Below, piece by piece: positions 47,847-60,431 of a stretch of 64,000 nucleotides of DNA. The stretch lies in NCBI RefSeq assembly GCF_050436995.1, contig NC_134765.1, positions 5,793,501-5,857,500 on the forward strand. The letters are read 5' to 3'. Below the pieces are notes generated by a model. That model was not told the origin of the DNA and made no database searches. It worked only from the letters and a program-made list of their open reading frames with translations. The DNA comes from Anticarsia gemmatalis (taxonomy: Eukaryota > Arthropoda > Insecta > Lepidoptera > Erebidae). Each line of letters starts with the position of its first letter. The stretch's first letter is position 1. Made by a program: the position numbers and the translations under genes.

Positions 47847-50800
47847 TAACTACGTCTCTCTCTAACTTACTCGAGCGAGTAACGATGTACTGGTTAATAA
47901 GAAAATTAATGTACCTAACTAACGTTTGTCGTAGATGTGATCTTATTTAGTTAGAAATTTCGTTGATAGTCATAATGTTACTTCATTATTAAACATATTT
48001 GTATTAAATAAATACAAGATTACTTTCAAATTACTACGATCTGAAACAAAACTAAATAAATTCACATTGAAATTCAAAAACAAAGACTGACAAAAGAACT
48101 TTATTTTCTGAATGTCAACACCGTAGTTCTAGAAATAACAAATTCATAAATAACCTTTTTAAAGTTATTTAGTTTTCCTAGTTCTAGAAGTAGTTATTTA
48201 CTTTAAGAACTAGGAAAACGAAATGTTAATAACACTATTTAACCCATTAACCCAAAAGCACTAGAATTGAAGTATCGACGAAAACAAAAATATATTTCAG
48301 TTACTTTCGAACGGTAAATAAACTACAGTTAGCGACGAATTCGAAGACTTGGTAGCTATTTGAGGAAACACTTTGTTGTTTTTTTTACCCGACCAAACAA
48401 AAACATTGTGTTATGTTTTTAGGGTTGGATGGTTGTTGATACAGCATCCGTAACATTTAATGGGCCGGCTGAGAAGCCTTATAATGCTATGTGGTACAGA
48501 CATAAATATCGCCTAATCTGATTCTACGATCGTTTTTCTAGTGAGTAAACAGAGCTAAGATACACTTATGTAACTGAAGTTAGTGTGGGAAGCCGCTTTG
48601 TAAATATTTATGAGTAAACACAATAACATCAATAAATATATTGTTAGAAAATGCCAAAATGATTAGAATACTCAAATTGAATTGCGTAAATAAATATGAC
48701 AGAAAAATTAATTTGGGCTCAAGCAGAAATACTATAAATTGCTTTATGAAAAGAAAGTAATATGTGTCAACAAAAGGTATTTTTAATTAAAAACAATCTT
48801 ATTTATGATTAGTCTTCTTTTGTTCTATTGCATAACAATGACCCGTCCATTTACAAATTCCATTGGAATAAATTATTTCATTAATTTTGCACGAAAAGTA
48901 CCTAATCGCAACAAAACACATGCAAACTTTGTTTTGTGTTCAAAAGGCTCGTTTAACTAACAATGTTCAGCTTAATTGAAAAGTTTTAATTACACATTAC
49001 GTTTCTAGTACTCTTATTTCCAAAATACATACACAACTTGACCGCAGATAACGGTTGAAATCGTTCCAACGTTCACAGCTTGTTCTACATATTTTAATTC
49101 ATAATTACCCAGTAAATTGCCTCAAAGCCTTCTATTAATGTTCCGACGGCACCCACGGAGGTTACTATATTTGAACCTTCTCGACGGGTTGATATGAAAT
49201 GATAACATTACCGTGCATCTCTGCTCCACAAACTTTTCAACTCATTGTCTTAAAATAGCCGACTAAAGACACCGACCCACTTTCACGGTACGATAAATAC
49301 AATGTAAAGAAACTATGAGGAAAATCCTCCGATAGCATACTTATCGGATGAAAAATATTGAGGCGTTACCTTAAATTGATTCTGAAAATCAGGTGACATA
49401 TATATTAAATGAGGAATATTGGCGTACAGATTCTCCCTACTTCGCATTCCGTAAAAAATGTTTTGTCGACGCTGTGCAAATATTACGAGGGGAAAAGTTT
49501 GGTCAGTTCGGGACTTGCACACAAAAACCGCTTATCTGATTTATATAGAGCGTTTTCAATATGGTGTCCAGACTGTCGTAAGTTATTTATGTTTCGAGGG
49601 AACAAAAGGAGGGGTCACCAGTTTTTCTTTTTAGCACTTTCTATTGCGTCCCATAGGTGGCCTTCTATGCAAAAGGTTTGTGCCTAAAATACTTGTAAAG
49701 TAAACTTTGTCGACCTTTACTCCCACATCCTTTGAGTAATAAAATGAGCCGCGCCGACGATCTCTTCACAGTTTTATCTAGGATTTTGAGAGTAGGCGTT
49801 TCTATGAATAAACGAGGCTTTCAACGGAATTAGTTATTCACAACTTTAGAATTTCTTGCGTATTGTTTGCTGTTTGGTTTGTATGATAGTTGTTTAGCTC
49901 TGTAATTCTGCGAAAAAAGTTTAAATATAAATTACTAGCAGCTATAAAAATAAAACATAAAGAAATATATCACTCTATATTAGCCATAAAGTTTAATAAC
50001 CACTTGACCTCGGGGTAATTTTGGTTTCAGAGCTTATCTATGCCAAGATTGCTTATTGCCAAGCCGAAATGGTAGGCCAGTATTTAAGTAAAATTTTGGC
50101 AATAGCACTGATATAAAAACTGAAAATTATAAGTACGTTACAGATAAAATGCTGAAAGGTAAGTAGGAATTTAAATCTAGGTTCCGCCTATATTGTGAAA
50201 TTTTAAAACATGGTTTATTCAAGTACCTACGATATCTTCGAATAAATTAATAAATTTTATGGCAAGTACTTAGAGGTCGCAAGAATAAGTTACACTAGTT
50301 CATATAATTCCCTTGAATCTCGGTGACAGCTTAGTAACAAAATCAAGGACCTAACAATTACTGGCCTTAGTGACAACAATGAAACAACAAACTGAAGGAA
50401 ACATAAGCTTGGCCTAATTTCTATGATACTTCTCAAAACAGCCCTCGATCCAAGAAAATCTCTGTTGAGATTCCTACTATTTTTGCTAAAGAATATTTAA
50501 ACCCGTGAACTGAGACCGGATTACTTTTTCGTAAACGTTTAAAAGCTCATCTCACGGCAGATAAATAGATATAACCCGTGATCCTGTTCCGCGAAATCGT
50601 GTTGAAAATAATATCTATAAATAGCGATGGTATTTTGAAGTTCTTAGGAAAAGTGAAACAAATATTATTCTATGAAACATCCATTTTAATGGATCATCGA
50701 TTAAGTACACGCGTTTTACGCCAACCATTATTCTACGATAACACTGATTTATAAGAAAAACATATCTCTTATAATTATATTCTATATACTTAATATTATG

Positions 50801-51862
50801 TACATTACATTCTTAATATTTGCTATCACATTAGTCTCGATATAGATTACTAAGTTAAGAGTTGAGCTTGTTCGTAGTTCTTTCATTTTTTTTTACTTTC
50901 TCAAACAGTTTGATAGTCGCCCCTTATCTGTTGGTTCGCCATTAAGTGAATGAAACTGCTTACGACAACTGCCAATGACCAACTTAGAACTACAAAGTAC
51001 TGCATCAATTTTCAAGAACACGAAAACAATTGAACTTCAAATCGATTTCGTTCAAGGAAATTGCAAAAGTTTTATTCTCACATTGCACAGATGGCTGAGT
51101 TCTAACACTTTTCCTCTACAGACAAGTTTTATGACCAGTCACGGACGCACATGTAACCACTGAACCTGGCTAGTTTTTTACAAACACTATTGTGACAGAA
51201 GTCTAATTGCGCCAAATCGCTATGCAATTATTACAAATACTAGTTCTATAAATTTAAAACTCTGAGATGACAAATTTAAATCCTTGCACACGACTACAGC
51301 GCGTCAGAAATTGACCGGAATTTTCAACAGAAAACGTGTGGAAAAATGCATGTCTCAAGGTCCAAATCCGCACGAAGTTAGCACTGTAAGAATGTATTCT
51401 TAACACCTCTTTCACTGAGAAGAGAACTGTGCTTTTTAATAGAACGACAGTAGGTCTAATAATATCCAACATTACTTCTAATTCATGAAGAATTAAGTTC
51501 ATAAAAACAATAAGATCAGTCTAGTACATTTGATGAATGATATTACCATAGTGGTAGCGTCTCGTCGTCGCCTCTCTCTCGTTAGCATGCGACTCCTCAA
51601 GCCCATAACAAGTAGCCTTCTATATGACGAGTATGTTAATAAATGTAGCAGTAATCATACTTTATGGAGGAAGAAGCTTTGTTTGTTTTGGTGTCATATA
51701 CGCAGCCGCATGCATTCGTAAACCTTGACCCAAATGTTACAAGTTGGATGCCAAGCTGTAACTTCTATTGTATCAAATATATGACGGAGATTACATTCAG
51801 ATGAATATAAACAATAACTTGAAGGAATGTAAGTCGTTTTGTTCCATTCTAACGTTTTAAGA
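47847..51862. other. Non-coding stretch
   Basis: No gene supported. A small foldback is at 48172-48219. The open frames at 49313-49522 (-) and 49409-49687 (+) overlap on opposite strands and show no family features. Confidence 0.4.
48172..48219. repeat. 13-bp perfect hairpin
   Basis: GTTTTCCTAGTTC (48172-48184) pairs with GAACTAGGAAAAC (48207-48219) across a 22-nt loop. Smaller inverted words (AATAAC/GTTATT) lie just outside. The origin is unknown. Confidence 0.6.
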
Positions 51863-52025
51863 ACTAGAGCAATTTTCTACAATCGGCACTATGTAGTGTT
51901 AAAAGTTTGACATTTAAATTTTTCCGCAAAATTAGTTCCTACAACGGCCGCTAGAGATGCATACAAAATTTATCGATAGCTAACCGGTTGACGGTTGGCG
52001 AGAGTCGTAGAAAATCGTGGGACTG
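51863..52025 (+). repeat. TAGCGCGATT family copy, both ends degraded
   Basis: The left end AGCAATTTTCTACAATCGGC and the right end GTCGTAGAAAATCGTGG are degraded forms of the inverted repeats. The core AAAAGTTTGACATTTAAAT and AACGGCCGCTAGAGATGC is kept. 163 bp, close to the 178 bp of the best copy. Confidence 0.65.
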
Positions 52026-52768
52026 TATCCACGTATGAATTCCAGGTACTTATTATACTATACAAAATATGACGCAAATAGATTTATTTTCCCGTTTCAT
52101 GGAAGCATGTAAAACAACCGCCCACGTAACTACGACCACGTGCCGGAAGACAATACGCCATACGTCAACCTTATTCGTAGTACTGAATGCAAAATGCCCT
52201 ATCTTATTTATTGGGATCTCGGTTATTTTATTAGTTCTGTGTAGGTGTAAATTTATGTGTTTACGTATCTTTCACCGAATCGCTTTGAGTGTCAACACAG
52301 GTTACAGATATGGTCGTAAAATGACAAGAGTTGAAATATTAAACTTATAATCCTGCAACTCGAAAGTTCGAGAAAAACTCTATATTTAAAAGTCGATTTC
52401 AACGTCGTGTTTTTGTAACTTTATAACACTTAACACCAATATACTGCAAAATCAAGCCTCAAACCTAATTATAGGTGATCAAAGTAGAAGGAGTAGATCA
52501 AAAGTATTTGCACTGAATGGGACGCAAACTCACCTCTTTCAATACAAAGGTACCAACTTCAAGAGCAAGTTAACAATTAGGTTACATGCGCTTTAGCATA
52601 TTGTAACTACCCATTCAGGTATGAGCCACAAATTAGGATCAGTTGGCAATCAGTGAGCTGGAAACAATATGCATAAGAGATAGCAGATATCCTTTCCCAG
52701 CCTGAATACTCTCAATGACGTGCACTGCATTATATGTTAGAACAAAGACACTATTGCAAATAGTCGAC

Positions 52769-52885
52769 AGCAGCACGATTCTTTACAATTGGAACCATCA
52801 AGTATCGAGAGTTTGACATTTAAAATGTACTGCCAAAATAGTTTCTACGGTGCCCACTAGAGGCGCTGAACCGCTTGTCATATGG
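52769..52885 (+). repeat. TAGCGCGATT family copy, left part
   Basis: AGCAGCACGATTCTTTACAA, then AAGTATCGAGAGTTTGACAT, ATGTACTGCCAAAATAGTTT and GCCCACTAGAGGCGCTGAAC. This is the cleanest core in the window; the right end is missing. Confidence 0.65.
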
Positions 52886-53259
52886 TCAGGGTGGCATATT
52901 CCGTCTATAGGGTGAAACTGTCTATTTGAAATAAAAATCGTGAATCACGGTACAGTACCCTCCTTAATATTATATTTAGTTAAATAGGCTGTCAATACTA
53001 ATCTGAATTAAATTATTAATTTATTGATGGATTATCTGTTTAATGTCGAACAATGTTGCAGTGCAAAAAATGCAGCCTAAAATTAATTTAGATGGTGTTA
53101 AATCGAACTCCTGTAATAGCTTGTAATTCCATCATTAAAGGTAATAAGCAAGAACATTGACTAGATGAAAACCATACAATGCACTCTATGTAACCAGTCA
53201 GCAGTTTATTTCAGCATACTTTATTTTAGGCACTTTTTTTAAGTTTTCGTAAAGACTAT

Positions 53260-53371
53260 GGGGTGATTCTTTACAGTCTGTGCTATCGAGAATCGAAAAT
53301 TTGTACTGCAATGATAAGGCACCCTCAAATTCACGATAGCCAATAGTACCGGATATAGAAAATCGCGCTAC
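53260..53371 (+). repeat. TAGCGCGATT family copy, internally deleted
   Basis: The left end GGGTGATTCTTTACAGTCTG and the right end GATATAGAAAATCGCGCTAC remain, with a shortened, diverged core (GAGAATCGAAAATTTGTACT). It shows that short versions with both ends are present. Confidence 0.55.
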
Positions 53372-53894
53372 AGTAATAATATATCAATTTAATATTATTC
53401 CTCAAACACAATTATCTAACGATGCAAAAGTATTTCATGACTCAAACACAAGAAGAACATCAATACAACCTCTCGCCATCGTCAAAAACACGTCATTCTA
53501 CCAGTATTATTCTATTACAACATATTTACTTCCTAAGTTTGTAACTAGCTCTTTTCTTTTTATCTCTTTCGGTGAGCCGACTCGTCGTTTTCAGAAACTA
53601 TTTTATGACCAATTCGTCTAACTTTGAGGACATAAAAACAAAGTTTTAATAGTTTCCTTATATCACAGGTGCATATCGATATAGAGGTACATTTAAGTGG
53701 AAGCTACATTTCCTAGTATATTTTATTTTTTATTGTAGATTGGTTTGCGGTCAGTCTCGGATGGACTCGTCTGGCGAAAAGCAATGTAACGGCATAAAAC
53801 GAAACGCTGGTCCCATATATACCAATTCTCTCTTGACTTGTGGAGACCCAGATTTTATTTTATTAAGTTCAAGTTTTAAATACTTACATAACAT

Positions 53895-54143
53895 TTGACA
53901 CTAATATGATAAAGCTGAAGAGTTTGTTTGTTTGTTTAAACGCGCTAATCTCAGGAACTACGGGTGCGAATTAAGAAAAATACTTTATTGTTGGATAGCC
54001 CATTTATTGAGAAAAAAATTTATACATATCATTACGCTACGACTAATAGGAGCAAAGTACTAGTGAAAAATGTTACAAAAACGGGGAAAATGATGACCTA
54101 TTCTATCTTATGTGACGCAAGCGAAGTTGCGCGGATCAGCTAG
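53895..54143 (+). mobile_element. Helitron, near-complete copy of the Helitron A family
   Basis: Starts near TTGACACTAATATGATAAAG, has the GTTT microsatellite, AACGCGCTAATCTCAGGAAC, ATAGCCCATTTATTGAGAA and TACGACTAATAGGAGCAAAG. It ends GCGAAGTTGCGCGGATCAG then CTAG (54140-54143) before a T. It is the intact reference that shows what the split element at 42754-45137 looked like before insertion. Confidence 0.85.
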
Positions 54144-57100
54144 TGGCAAAATAAATTCACACCAAACATATCTTCATACACGTGGTTTAGTGAAAAACAA
54201 TATCCTTCCGAAAGATTTATTTTTCCTCGTAAACACTTGGTAAATAAAATATAGTTATTCGATAGATGATAAACAAGGGTGAATCGGTTTGTTGCCTTAA
54301 ATATCACGATTTATATTACATTTTTACTTATACCACAAAGAGGTAAATAGTGTTTTTATGTAGGAAGTAATCTACAAAACGTGTTGATGAATCATAATTT
54401 TGAAGTAAGTCTATAATGTAGAGCTATAATTGTAACCTATAGTGTCATTATAACAAGTGGATATCATTAACTGAAGGTTAAATCGTGGGCAGAAAGATGT
54501 TTGTACCTATACAGATTTTATTTTTACACTATATCAAAATCAAGGAGCCTTCCACTTACCAACCTAGTTGCACTGCAAAACACCACAACCTGACCTAGAA
54601 ACTAAACTCCCAGTGAAAACTCGAACTCCATAAATAAGCAACATGGAGACAATTTATCACCAAAGTTGACCTGAAACAAACATTATATGGAACGAATGTA
54701 GAATGAAAAAAAATAATTAAAAAGAGAGTCTACTTAAGAGTGTTCACGTTTGCCCTCGCCCTTGGCGGAAGGCCAAAAACATGGTCTCAGGGTCAATGTC
54801 TTGGATATTACTCTGTTTGTGACTTTTTCTTCCTCACACATTACGTACGCACTGATAGTAGGAACACTTTGTTGTTTAGTGCTTTACGATACATGAAGTA
54901 TGAAGAAAATTTACTGATTGTGTGACATACATATTATGTTCCAATTTTGCCCGGGTACTAGTTTTATGATATTAATTAGCCAAAAATGCATAAATCGTAA
55001 GTGACCATGTCTTACGGTTTTTTAAATCTCAGTTTTTAAATATTTATCGTCAATCATGATCAATCCCGAAAATTCCCAAATTGCTGGCAGCCTGGTTAGG
55101 ATTACAGGAATTACGTCATATTTAAAGAAAAACGCAGACGTAATATGTACTCCATTTTGGAACAAATATATCACACATCTGTCCCAAAAATATATTATGA
55201 AACACCAAATCAGTTATCATCTGTCTTGTCTATTCCGAAGAACAGTTCCTTTTTTATGAAATGTTGTTCCCGGGTCGTATTTTTCAGATAGGACTGCTTT
55301 CATATTTGTATTACATATTCATTTGTCGGCCGTGTTCCTAGAAATCATCGGCGAAATAGTAAATAAATCACAGCATCTTTTGTCGGTGGCAAGAATCGAG
55401 ACAGAGCAATATATTACGTCACGTCGATTCTTTATTATTTCTCCAACAATTTTATTCTTCCGTGAAGGTCGATATGTTACCTGAACATACAAATATGTAA
55501 TGACAAAACAGTGAGGTCATTCACCTTAAAGTTCAATTCCACTTGACTACTAATTCTTATATTATACCATAAATAACATAAATATGTGCTGTACTCATCT
55601 TAATCTAGAAGAAGCTGTTTGATAATTACGTACTTTATTTTTAAATAACAGTCTTTAAAAAGTTCCTTTTCTACTTACTTAATAACAGCATGCTTTGTTT
55701 CTTATATACGGACCTTAATAAGCAAAATTATGTACGTAAACGATTTACTAAGGAAACACTCCGAGTACATTTCAGTAGCTTATATTTCATGCGTTATAAC
55801 TGAATCTTTTCAGCAGTTCCAAGTAACTGGTTAGTATTTACAAGGTTGTATTTTATTATTCTGGTGGCACACCGTGTCTGTACCGTGGATTATCAATAGG
55901 TGATCTAGTGAGGCTGTATTTGTCGCGAGAACTTTTTATTATGTATGATTGGGTGCGACAGGGTACGGGAGGGTCACGCACGACGCCCGGCAAACGCCGC
56001 GACGTGCTTCGCATCGGACGTATCGCTGATTCTATTTGATTGCTACCTGCCGTACTGATGTAATTTGTTCGTACTGATTTCTATCGAATTATGCGTATGC
56101 TTTAGAGTTTTAAATTGTTTCAGATCAAATTATATTCATATTAGTCTTTGTTATTATATTATATATACAGTGCAATAAGATACAACTAATTATTGATTTA
56201 TCGCCAGTATCGTCATAGAACTGAGCAGAGTTACAATTTTCTGTAACTCTGGATTATTTCACATCAAGGTTGATACCAAAACTTTTTGTACGCATCAAAA
56301 ACGTAGGTTTACTAGAATATGTGGCAAAAACATGTCTTTTGTTTAGAATATCAGTTTCTTATAAAAGGATTTGCGAGATAAATCTGCGGGATGCGGGCTG
56401 AGTTACCTTTGTACACTTGCGGCGATTCCAAAAAGCCACGTAAGGGATAACAATAGAAAGCCGCCGAAACCGTTTCGATCACACTCTCATACACACGATA
56501 GAATTGTGAAGCCTATATCCAGCCTTACTATTCAATCCGTCAACAAATATCATGGAAATACGGTATATGCCAACGAAACTTTTTGAATACTACCTTTTCG
56601 TTTACGAACATTACGAAATAAAACTTAAAAGAATTACAAAATATAGTAACAACATAAACAGCTCTGGTTTCATGTTCCATTAACTGATCTATTTCATGGA
56701 ATTTCAACATGTTAGAATTTCTGAGATTTCCTGTGTCGGTTAAACATCAGTTCAGCAATTCACTTTAATACTCCTAGTTCAAGTTAACCTCGTTCTAAGA
56801 AACCACACAGCGATGATAACAAACTCGATATGAATGAATTATAATGAGAATGAGCCCACAAACCGACTTAAGAACAACGTAATTCCGAAGTGCGGACTCA
56901 TAATGTAGGAATATGCAAAAGTTACATGAACACGTTTCATTTCACGCGTGGTTTGGCCGCAGCGAGGCGCTCATGCACACATCCCCTTAGAGCTTACGCA
57001 CAAATTGTATGCTCCAATGAGTATGGCACTTTTTCCTGGCGACATCGGCGCGTTTATCGATGACTTAGATTTATGTGGATATCATTAATCTAACGATTAA

Positions 57101-58860
57101 ATTTTGACTACTGTTTTTTAAATATTGATAAAATATTTTTTTACAGTGGAACCTTTATGTATTTGCATGTAATAATACATACAACATAATGTTTAATGAA
57201 AAAAGAAAAGTTTTTAAACACAACGTTCCATAAAATTGCAGTTAATTACTCAATAGGTACTACTACAAAAATATAATTGCTTGATTTTTTATTCAACGAT
57301 AAAAATCCCTCAAATCTAGGTATTGCACCAATTACCATTTAAACCTCGACCAATTATATTAATTCACTCTACCAACTGACACGGAAATCATAGAAGCCGA
57401 TCCCGGCTTTTGTAAGATCAGTCTAAATAGAGCTCTATAATTTGCTGAGCCCATTATCTTAACCGCTGAGATTCCAAGGAGCTACCACGCCGAGTGTCAA
57501 GGTGACTGGATCGATGCGGGTGCACAAATTTGCATTGTAATCCTCGCTCAGAAGGGACCTCTTTGTTCTGTCTCAAAAGAACTCATTGACTGTGATGACG
57601 AAGCGTTTCAATCACTCCCAAAACTGATGACGGGACAGATTGAGTTGTATTTCATTAGGACAGATTTACTTACGCTAAATTGAACTCCAGAAGAATCCCA
57701 TTGATATTCAGAATGGAATTTAACCAAAAATAACAAACTAATGTTTAATATAATCAAACAAGCAACGACAACACACACATTTATCATAGCTGTACAGTAT
57801 ACAGTATATCAAATGCCAAACTTCGTTAGGTTTGAACAATCCCAAAACGCTAATGACATGTAAACAAACCGCGAATGAAATTGTCAGAATAAGCGTATTT
57901 CGTTAGTTAACCGATAATTATATTATTGACTGAAGCCGTTTACTCTCGTCGATCTGTCTTAAGCTTTAGTGGCTTAAGTGAATTCCTAGAACGGCGGCAA
58001 TTGGGGCTTTCAACGTCTGTGAGCACCTCTCACCTATGCGGGTAAATGGTTTTGATTCGATAATTGAGCCGCACAGCGTTCGTATTCCGCGATTCAGCGC
58101 GTCTATCTGATTCCGCCCTTATTGCTTATTGCCTCGTTATTGCCGTGATTGCTGCGTGTAACCGTGGCTCGTAATCTGTTTGTGTGGTTCTAATTGTACG
58201 TGGAGCTAATCTTAGCTCAGGTAACTACCAGTCTATTGAAGGCCATACATTATATAACGTTTAATCATTGGTTTAATTGGGAAAAATTAGTTTCCACGCA
58301 TGAACCTTTACCATACCTTTTATGAAGTAAATATGTTCCTCAATTTATTAAAATAATAGTGGTGTGGTGTATGAAATATATTACGAATTGGCCGCACGTA
58401 GAAAATAAATAAAAATATTTTTATCTAAAAATTAATACCCTGCTCGTTTTATTCACAGTACAAAAATGTGATCTCTACGCACAATAAAAATGTAACAAAA
58501 ACATACCTTCCCAAATAATTGTATTTCATTTGTTCAATTTAATTAATCGATTGGATATCGTAAATGAAGGTACACAATACGTGGCGTGTCGACCAATCCG
58601 ATGGATTGAGAAGATCACGTTTATTGGGGATGGATGAATCAAACCCACCTTGATTGAGTACTGACTCAAATTAATACCATTTTATATTCCTGTATCAGAT
58701 TCATTTATATTCACTGTTATGATTTTAAATAAAAAGTGTGGTAAGGGAGGCCAATCTGTTTCTGATTACTTTTAATTCAGTCAAAGTTGATTATTTTGTA
58801 TTAACTCTACGAACCAAAGTTACACGTTGTAAAATGATTATGATGACTGTTATATTTTTA
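54144..58860. other. Non-coding stretch
   Basis: No gene supported. GC-richer patches at 55945-56050, 56940-57060, 57380-57660 and 57960-58220 are the longest in the right half and could be conserved regulatory DNA, but no motif identifies them and no good exon is found in them. Confidence 0.35.
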
Positions 58861-59051
58861 TAGCTGACCCGCGCAACTTCGCTTGCGTCACATAAGAGAG
58901 AAGGGGTCAAAATTTTCCCCGTTTTTGTAACATTTTTCACTGGTACTCTGCTCCTATTGTTAGTAGCGTGACGATATATAGCCTATAACCTTCCTCGATA
59001 AATGGACTATCTAACACTGAAAGAATTTTTCAAATCGGAGAATAGTATAGA
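58861..59051 (-). mobile_element. Helitron A family copy with internal deletion
   Basis: Reverse strand. The 5' end TCTATACTATTCTCC is at 59051. The 3' part runs to GCGAAGTTGCGCGGGTCAGC at 58861, with the final CTAG mutated to CTAT. Compared with 53895-54143 it lacks the microsatellite segment, joining 'TTTCAAATCGGA' directly to the 5' end. 191 bp. Confidence 0.8.
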
Positions 59052-60373
59052 CTAAATTCACTTATTTGGTACTGACTGAGTATAAGCACCTTTTAGCAAA
59101 ATATTTTTTATTTCATTGCTGGGCAACAGCGTCCCCCATATTTTTTCCATCGTCCCTATATTATGCGTGTCCAATTAATATCAAAAGCATTTGATCGTCA
59201 AAATATTTATTATAACTACTTAATCGTAAGAGAACTTTTATACTGCCTCTCAACAAATATTATTTTCTAAACGAAAACAAAGTAAATCAGAAGATAGTGA
59301 GACTATTTAAAAATATTTCATCCTCGATATACCTAATGATGAATAATTTCTTATAGATGAATTGAAGCCAAGCGGCCGTGGGTGCTTGAATACCATCTTG
59401 TTTAAACATAAAAACCTTTTGAAGGCTATCTATTAATTGGTTGAGTCTTTGCTTAGCGTTTCTAAATAAGAATACTGGCCGTTTAATCTTGTATTGCGAA
59501 AAACGTCGGAAAAGAAGTTAAATATAGAAGAAGTTAGGATAATACAGATTTATCTGGATCTACTTTACAGATTTATATTTTTGGTTTGTCTACGATCAAT
59601 TAGTAGACTAGAGTGTTAATAGTTTGACATTAACATAGAATCACGATTAGAAAGATCTATTTAAGTATGTGATACAGGTTCATAAAACCGCGCTTCCAAA
59701 TTCAAAACAATTTATTAATACAACTTAAGAGTCAGTCCAAAATCATTATAAACAAGAAAACCCCTATTCTGTCCTGTTCTATTTTGATAATCATAAAAAA
59801 TAGTTCGTTTAATAAATCTAATGGATATATTATACGTATGACGAGAAAACATATTTAAGGACTTAATACGTACTAACCCTTTTGCAAATTGTTATATGCT
59901 ACCAATATAAACTTTAAAAAACTAGCCAAGAACTTGACTCAAGTATCGTGTACTGATGTTTTGTTGAACGGAGCGCCTTAAGCTAACCACTAGTTCGTGG
60001 CTTTAAAGGTCATCGATCAGTAAACACGGCTAATTCTCTTTGTTTTAAGTTCCCAACGACTTAGTTGGTAAACTTAGAGATAATGTCGATACAAACTACA
60101 ACTTAACTCCTTGGATTATAGCTGCTATTTTCGGAATATTAAAATATTTGTTATTTTGCATTTCGAATACGAACAAGCGTTTTATAAACGATGTTGACGA
60201 CATTTCAACTTCATGACCACAGACTAGACAGTGGCTAGTAACAAAGGTTTTGTAAATAGTTTCCAAAAGTTGCTGTATTTATAATTTCAAACAATAGATT
60301 GTTTTCAGCAACTTTACCTAGCATTCAGCTCCTGAACAATTCGAATTATTGCGTCTATAGTAAGACTTCATTA

Positions 60374-60431
60374 AAATCTACATTTTATATACCCGCCAGA
60401 CCCATCTGCCAGGTATAAAAAATGTAGATTT
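60374..60431. repeat. Stem-loop with 20-bp arms
   Basis: AAATCTACATTTTATATACC (60374-60393) pairs with 60412-60431 with one or two mismatches around an 18-nt CG-containing loop (CGCCAGACCCATCTGCCA). The fold is about 58 nt, small for an insect miRNA precursor. It could equally be a decayed repeat. Confidence 0.5.

Noticed and set aside
49409..49687. 92-codon forward open frame
   Set aside because: Overlaps an opposite-strand frame, has no recognisable family and no codon bias distinct from its flanks.
52069..52350. 93-codon frame with a hydrophobic run
   Set aside because: Cys/Thr-rich chance translation next to a repeat copy; no start context, splice sites or family resemblance.
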